A stretch of 64,000 nucleotides of DNA from Clostridium sp. BNL1100 (GTDB taxonomy: Bacteria > Bacillota > Clostridia > Acetivibrionales > DSM-1351), in contig NC_016791.1 of assembly GCF_000244875.1 (NCBI RefSeq), positions 2,051,001 through 2,115,000 on the forward strand, in the 5' to 3' direction. Positions 60,643-64,000 of the stretch are shown piece by piece (position 1 is the stretch's first letter; each line of letters begins with the position of its first letter). Position numbers and translations under genes: made by a program. The notes under the pieces are model-generated. The model made no database searches, had not been told where the DNA came from, and saw nothing but the letters and a program-made list of their open reading frames with translations.

Positions 60643-62223
60643 TTGAAAAATAAGTTAAGTAAATTAGGTGCTTTGATGATTTCTGGAGTTATGTTAACAA
60701 CTTCGTTTGTTAGCACAGGTACTACATTTGCCGCAGGTACACATGATTATTCAACTGCATTAAAGGACTCAATTATTTTTTATGATGCAAATAAGTGTGG
60801 TCCTAAAGCAGGAGAAAATAATGTATTTGATTGGAGAGGTGCATGTCACACAACTGACGGAAGCGATGTAGGTATTGATTTAACAGGTGGATATCATGAT
60901 GCAGGAGATCATGTAAAGTTTGGCCTGCCTCAAGGCTATTCGGCAGCAGTTTTAGGTTGGTCACTGTATGAATTCAAGGATTCCTTTGATGCAACTGGAA
61001 ACACTACCAAAATGCTGCAACAGCTAAAATATTTTACAGACTACTTCCTTAAGTCACATCCGAACTCAACCACATTCTACTATCAGGTTGGAGAGGGAAA
61101 TGCCGATCATACATATTGGGGTGCACCAGAGGCGCAAACAGGTGAAAGACCTTCTTTATACAAGGCTGATCCAAGCCATCCTGCTTCAGATATTCTTGGA
61201 GAGACAACTGCTGCACTTACTCTGATGTATCTCAATTACAAGAATATTGATTCCGCTTATGCGACAAAGTGCCTTAACGCAGCAAAAGAATTGTATGCAA
61301 TGGGTAAGGCAAATCAAGGTGTTGGAAACGGTCAGTCATTTTATCAGGCTACCAGCTTTGGTGATGACCTGGCTTGGGCAGCTACATGGTTGTACACTGC
61401 AACTAATGATAGTGCTTACATTACTGACGCTGAACAGTTTATAACATTGGGAAATACAATGAATGAAAACAAGCTGCAAGACAAATGGACCATGTGCTGG
61501 GATGACATGTATGTCCCTGCTGCTTTGAGATTGGCTCAAATTACTGGAAAGCAGATATATAAGGATGCTATACAATTTAATTTCAACTACTGGAAAACTC
61601 AGGTAACAACTACTCCTGGAGGTCTAAAGTGGCTTTCCAACTGGGGTGTCCTCAGATATGCAGCAGCAGAATCCATGGTTATGCTTGTTTACTGCAAGCA
61701 AAACAATGATCAATCACTTTTGGATTTAGCTAAAAAACAGGTAGACTATATTCTAGGTGATAATCCTGCCAATATGTCTTATATAATTGGCTATGGAAGC
61801 AATTGGTGTATTCATCCTCATCACAGGGCAGCAAACGGTTACACTTATGCAAACGGAGACAATGCAAAGCCGGCTCAACACTTATTGACTGGTGCATTGG
61901 TAGGCGGTCCTGATCAGAATGACAAATTCTTTGACGATGCAAACCAGTATCAGTACACAGAGGTAGCCCTTGACTATAACGCAGGTCTTGTTGGTGTACT
62001 TGCAGGAGCTATTAAGTTCTTTGGGGGTACAATTATTACTCCTCCTGCTAAAAAAGGTGATTTGAATAATGATACATTTGTAGACGCTATTGACCTTGCA
62101 CTTTGTAAGAACTATATTCTTACTCAAAACGGAAATATTGATAAAAATAATGCAGATATGAACGGTGACGGCTCCATAGATGCAATTGATTTTTCTCTAT
62201 TAAAGAAGGCTTTATTGGGATAA
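60643..62223 (+). CDS. cel9M: GH9 endoglucanase with dockerin
   Basis: A 526-residue secreted endoglucanase with no carbohydrate-binding module. Signal peptide ~1-30; GH9 ~34-450 with [30 protein letters not shown] and TEVALDYNAGLVGVLAG; dockerin ~463-526 (GDLNNDTFVDAIDLALCKNY and DMNGDGSIDAIDFSLLKKAL). One cysteine is present in the first dockerin repeat. The TTG start at 60643 follows GGGAGGG. Position and architecture equal Cel9M of C. cellulolyticum. Confidence 0.94.
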   Translation: MKNKLSKLGALMISGVMLTTSFVSTGTTFAAGTHDYSTALKDSIIFYDANKCGPKAGENNVFDWRGACHTTDGSDVGIDLTGGYHDAGDHVKFGLPQGYSAAVLGWSLYEFKDSFDATGNTTKMLQQLKYFTDYFLKSHPNSTTFYYQVGEGNADHTYWGAPEAQTGERPSLYKADPSHPASDILGETTAALTLMYLNYKNIDSAYATKCLNAAKELYAMGKANQGVGNGQSFYQATSFGDDLAWAATWLYTATNDSAYITDAEQFITLGNTMNENKLQDKWTMCWDDMYVPAALRLAQITGKQIYKDAIQFNFNYWKTQVTTTPGGLKWLSNWGVLRYAAAESMVMLVYCKQNNDQSLLDLAKKQVDYILGDNPANMSYIIGYGSNWCIHPHHRAANGYTYANGDNAKPAQHLLTGALVGGPDQNDKFFDDANQYQYTEVALDYNAGLVGVLAGAIKFFGGTIITPPAKKGDLNNDTFVDAIDLALCKNYILTQNGNIDKNNADMNGDGSIDAIDFSLLKKALLG

Positions 62224-62282
62224 ATGTCTTATTTATCAGCTCAAAAGATGTTTTTACTTTATAATTAGTTATATTAGCTGAC

Positions 62283-62322
62283 TCAATGTTTTGCATATTC
62301 TAAAAGAATTGCAAAGCATTGA
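62283..62322 (+). other. Hairpin between cel9M and the last GH5 gene
   Basis: TCAATG followed by TTTTGCA on the left pairs with TGCAAAG and CATTGA on the right (62283-62322), with inner ATATTC/GAAT. No T run follows. Confidence 0.65.
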
Positions 62323-62373
62323 CCCGGCTATTTGAGTCTTATAACTGTACCTGCCGATTGGAGGGTATAAAAA

Positions 62374-63741
62374 ATGAATAAAAAATCATTTATAATCTTA
62401 TCTTTTATTTTTATATTCCAGATAGTGTGCTTTATCCCAAGTATGAAAACCAATGCAGTTTCCACAACAATAAGCGGTATTGTAACAACAAACGGAACTT
62501 CTTTTATTCTTGACGGAAAAGTATTTCGCTTTGCCGGATGCAATAATTACGATTTGTTTACGTATGGAGACGGGTCAAATGATGCCACTCCAGATGATAT
62601 TGAAACAAAATTTATGAACAAGGCCAGAATTGATGAAATGATGAGTAATATGGCTTCTGACGGAATAAAGGTTGTAAGGACATGGGGCTTTTCTCATGAA
62701 ACCTGGCATGGATTTGAAAGCCAGAAAGGTGTTTATAATGAAGCACAATTCATGCTATTTGACTATATACTGGAATCTGCAAAGAAGCACAATATCAAAG
62801 TAATTATTGTATTGGAAAACTATTGGGAAGCTTACGGCGGAATTGACACAAGGTTAAAATGGGAAGGGCTTCCGGGAATAACTCATCCCAACCGTGCTGC
62901 ATTCTTTACAAATGCAGGTTGTAAGGAACAGTACAAAAATTATGTAAAGCATTTTGTAACAAGAATAAATCATTATACAAATGAACCATATAAAAATGAC
63001 CCGGCAATTTTCTCGTGGGAACTGATGAATGAACCAAGATATCAGGATGTAAGCGAGGAAGAAAATTTAAATGGAACAACACTAAGGGCGTGGGTAGATG
63101 AAATGGGTAAGCTTATAAAGGAGCTTGATCCAAACCACATGGTTAGTACCGGGCTGGAAGGTCAGGCTGCGAAATACGGTTATGGTGCCAATGCCGGTAA
63201 TCCATTTGTATATATACATCAGTCTCCATACATTGATTTTACCACCGCTCATCCTTATCCGGATGAAGGCTGGGCAGGGTTAAATCCTGACCAGGCAGCG
63301 AAACTTGTTGCAACATGGATTGATGAATCTCACAACATAGTTAAAAAGCCTTTCGTTATGGAGGAATTTAATACCCATAACAATAAAGAGCAGTACTGGA
63401 ACGCAATGTATGGGCAGATTGAGAAATTAAATGCTTCCGGTGACTTATTCTGGGCTTATGCTTCTTATTCGGGGGGATTCTACCTCACCCATGGTGATCC
63501 GTTGCTAAAAAGTGTATTTGCACCTCATGCGGCAAAAATGGCGCAAGATATTCCGATAATACCTGTCACTCCGGGTGACCTTAACGGGGATGGAAGTGTG
63601 GATGCACTTGATTTTGCAAAAATGAAGGTGTATTTACTTAATCAGAGTGGTTCCACTGATATGAATATTTGGGATCTGAATAATGATGGACAGATTGATT
63701 CCCTTGATCTTGTAACATTAAAGAAAATTCTGCTTATATAA
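62374..63741 (+). CDS. GH5 (mannanase-like, subfamily 7 type) hydrolase with dockerin
   Basis: A 455-residue secreted enzyme. Signal peptide ~1-27; GH5 barrel ~30-385; dockerin ~392-455 (GDLNGDGSVDALDFAKMKVY and DLNNDGQIDSLDLVTLKKIL). FRFAGCNNYDLFTYG, VVRTWGFSHETWHG, FSWELMNEPRYQ (acid/base glutamate) and KPFVMEEFNTHN (nucleophile) resemble endo-beta-mannanases of GH5 subfamily 7. In C. cellulolyticum the gene after cel9M is rgl11Y, followed by cel5N; this enzyme does not look like Cel5N, so it is a local difference. TTGGAGG precedes ATG 62374. Confidence 0.9.
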   Translation: MNKKSFIILSFIFIFQIVCFIPSMKTNAVSTTISGIVTTNGTSFILDGKVFRFAGCNNYDLFTYGDGSNDATPDDIETKFMNKARIDEMMSNMASDGIKVVRTWGFSHETWHGFESQKGVYNEAQFMLFDYILESAKKHNIKVIIVLENYWEAYGGIDTRLKWEGLPGITHPNRAAFFTNAGCKEQYKNYVKHFVTRINHYTNEPYKNDPAIFSWELMNEPRYQDVSEEENLNGTTLRAWVDEMGKLIKELDPNHMVSTGLEGQAAKYGYGANAGNPFVYIHQSPYIDFTTAHPYPDEGWAGLNPDQAAKLVATWIDESHNIVKKPFVMEEFNTHNNKEQYWNAMYGQIEKLNASGDLFWAYASYSGGFYLTHGDPLLKSVFAPHAAKMAQDIPIIPVTPGDLNGDGSVDALDFAKMKVYLLNQSGSTDMNIWDLNNDGQIDSLDLVTLKKILLI

Positions 63742-63774
63742 AGGGGAAAATTCAAATTGAAGGAGGTATTTATT

Positions 63775-63937
63775 TTAAAAAAGTTTTTTATCTTTACTGG
63801 GAGTTTTTTTAGTAACAATGCTTACTATTAGTGTTGTTCTGCCAGCTCAAACTTATGCTGCCGTTCCTCAGCAGTCATATAACTGGCGTAATGTAACAAT
63901 AGGAGGTGGCGGAGGATTTATTCCCTTTATGAAATAG
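63775..63937 (+). pseudogene. Decayed 5' remnant of a PL11 rhamnogalacturonan lyase gene (rgl11Y-like)
   Basis: AAGGAGG (63759-63766 region) precedes a signal-peptide-like sequence: LKKFFIFTGS, then after a frame change FLVTMLTISVVLPAQTYA, then AVPQQSYNWRNVTIGGGGGF. That last part is the typical start of mature family PL11 lyases. Three lesions are seen: the start codon is TTA (63775) where TTG is expected, a seven-T run (63804-63810) shifts the frame by one base, and the frame stops after FIPFMK at 63935-63937. The catalytic body is absent within the window. rgl11Y follows cel9M in C. cellulolyticum, which supports the identification. Confidence 0.75.
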
Positions 63938-64000
63938 TAAGCATATAGACCTTGTATTACTAAAAGTAAGTTTGCTTTCGTAGTTTTAAATTAAAATAAA

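Overview
The window is about 64 kb of low-GC Gram-positive DNA. It ends in a large cellulosome cluster (scaffoldin, GH48, GH8, GH9 series, cohesin-bearing orfX, GH5 enzymes) in the gene order of the cip-cel cluster of Clostridium (Ruminiclostridium) cellulolyticum and its relatives C. josui and C. papyrosolvens. The organism is therefore very probably an anaerobic, mesophilic cellulolytic Ruminiclostridium, but not an exact copy of C. cellulolyticum: the scaffoldin has six cohesins and three X2 modules, and the end of the cluster differs. Anaerobic NrdDG, a Bacillus-type ffh-rpsP-trmD translation block and strong AAGGAGG ribosome binding sites fit this assignment.

Layout. 1-11.3 kb: a KimA-like permease (5' cut by the window edge), ROK glucokinase, PC4-like protein, an NrdR-box promoter driving nrdD-nrdG, an LTA-synthase-like sulfatase, and a reverse-strand pair (OPT transporter, type II pantothenate kinase). 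11.3-15.9 kb: NYN/LOTUS protein, then ylxM-ffh-rpsP-khpA-rimM-trmD. 15.9-25.2 kb: an accessory block lying between trmD and rplS, which are usually neighbours. It holds a YezD-like small protein, a NifB-like radical SAM enzyme, a free-standing NifX-like protein, NifH-, NifD- and NifK-like proteins, and a reverse-transsulfuration pair (MccB/MccA-like). A riboregulated unit follows (promoter, 11-codon leader peptide, two terminators, 49-aa basic protein, RsgA-family GTPase). 25.2-31.9 kb: rplS, lepB, rbgA, rnhB, ylqG/ylqH-like genes, yraN and a dipeptidase. 32-40 kb: aminotransferase, purB behind PurBox-like sites, GntR regulator, beta-lactamase-like protein, DedA, DUF1540 protein and an amino-acid permease. 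40-64 kb: the cip-cel cluster, ending in the decayed start of a PL11 rhamnogalacturonan lyase gene.

How the parts work together. The cellulosome genes form one long forward array with a promoter about 660 nt upstream of the scaffoldin start and perfect hairpins in several intergenic gaps. This fits the selective RNA processing reported for cip-cel operons. The scaffoldin binds cellulose (CBM3a) and docks the dockerin-bearing enzymes; orfX carries a membrane-tethered cohesin.

The most interesting system is the nitrogenase-like operon. It encodes a reductase (NifH-like), a two-subunit catalytic component that keeps P-cluster cysteines and a cofactor cysteine but not the FeMo-cofactor histidine, and its own NifB. 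It sits beside cysteine/homocysteine enzymes, with no nifE, nifN or nifV. I infer a sulfur-metabolism reductase related to the methylthio-alkane reductase group rather than a nitrogenase; its substrate is unknown.
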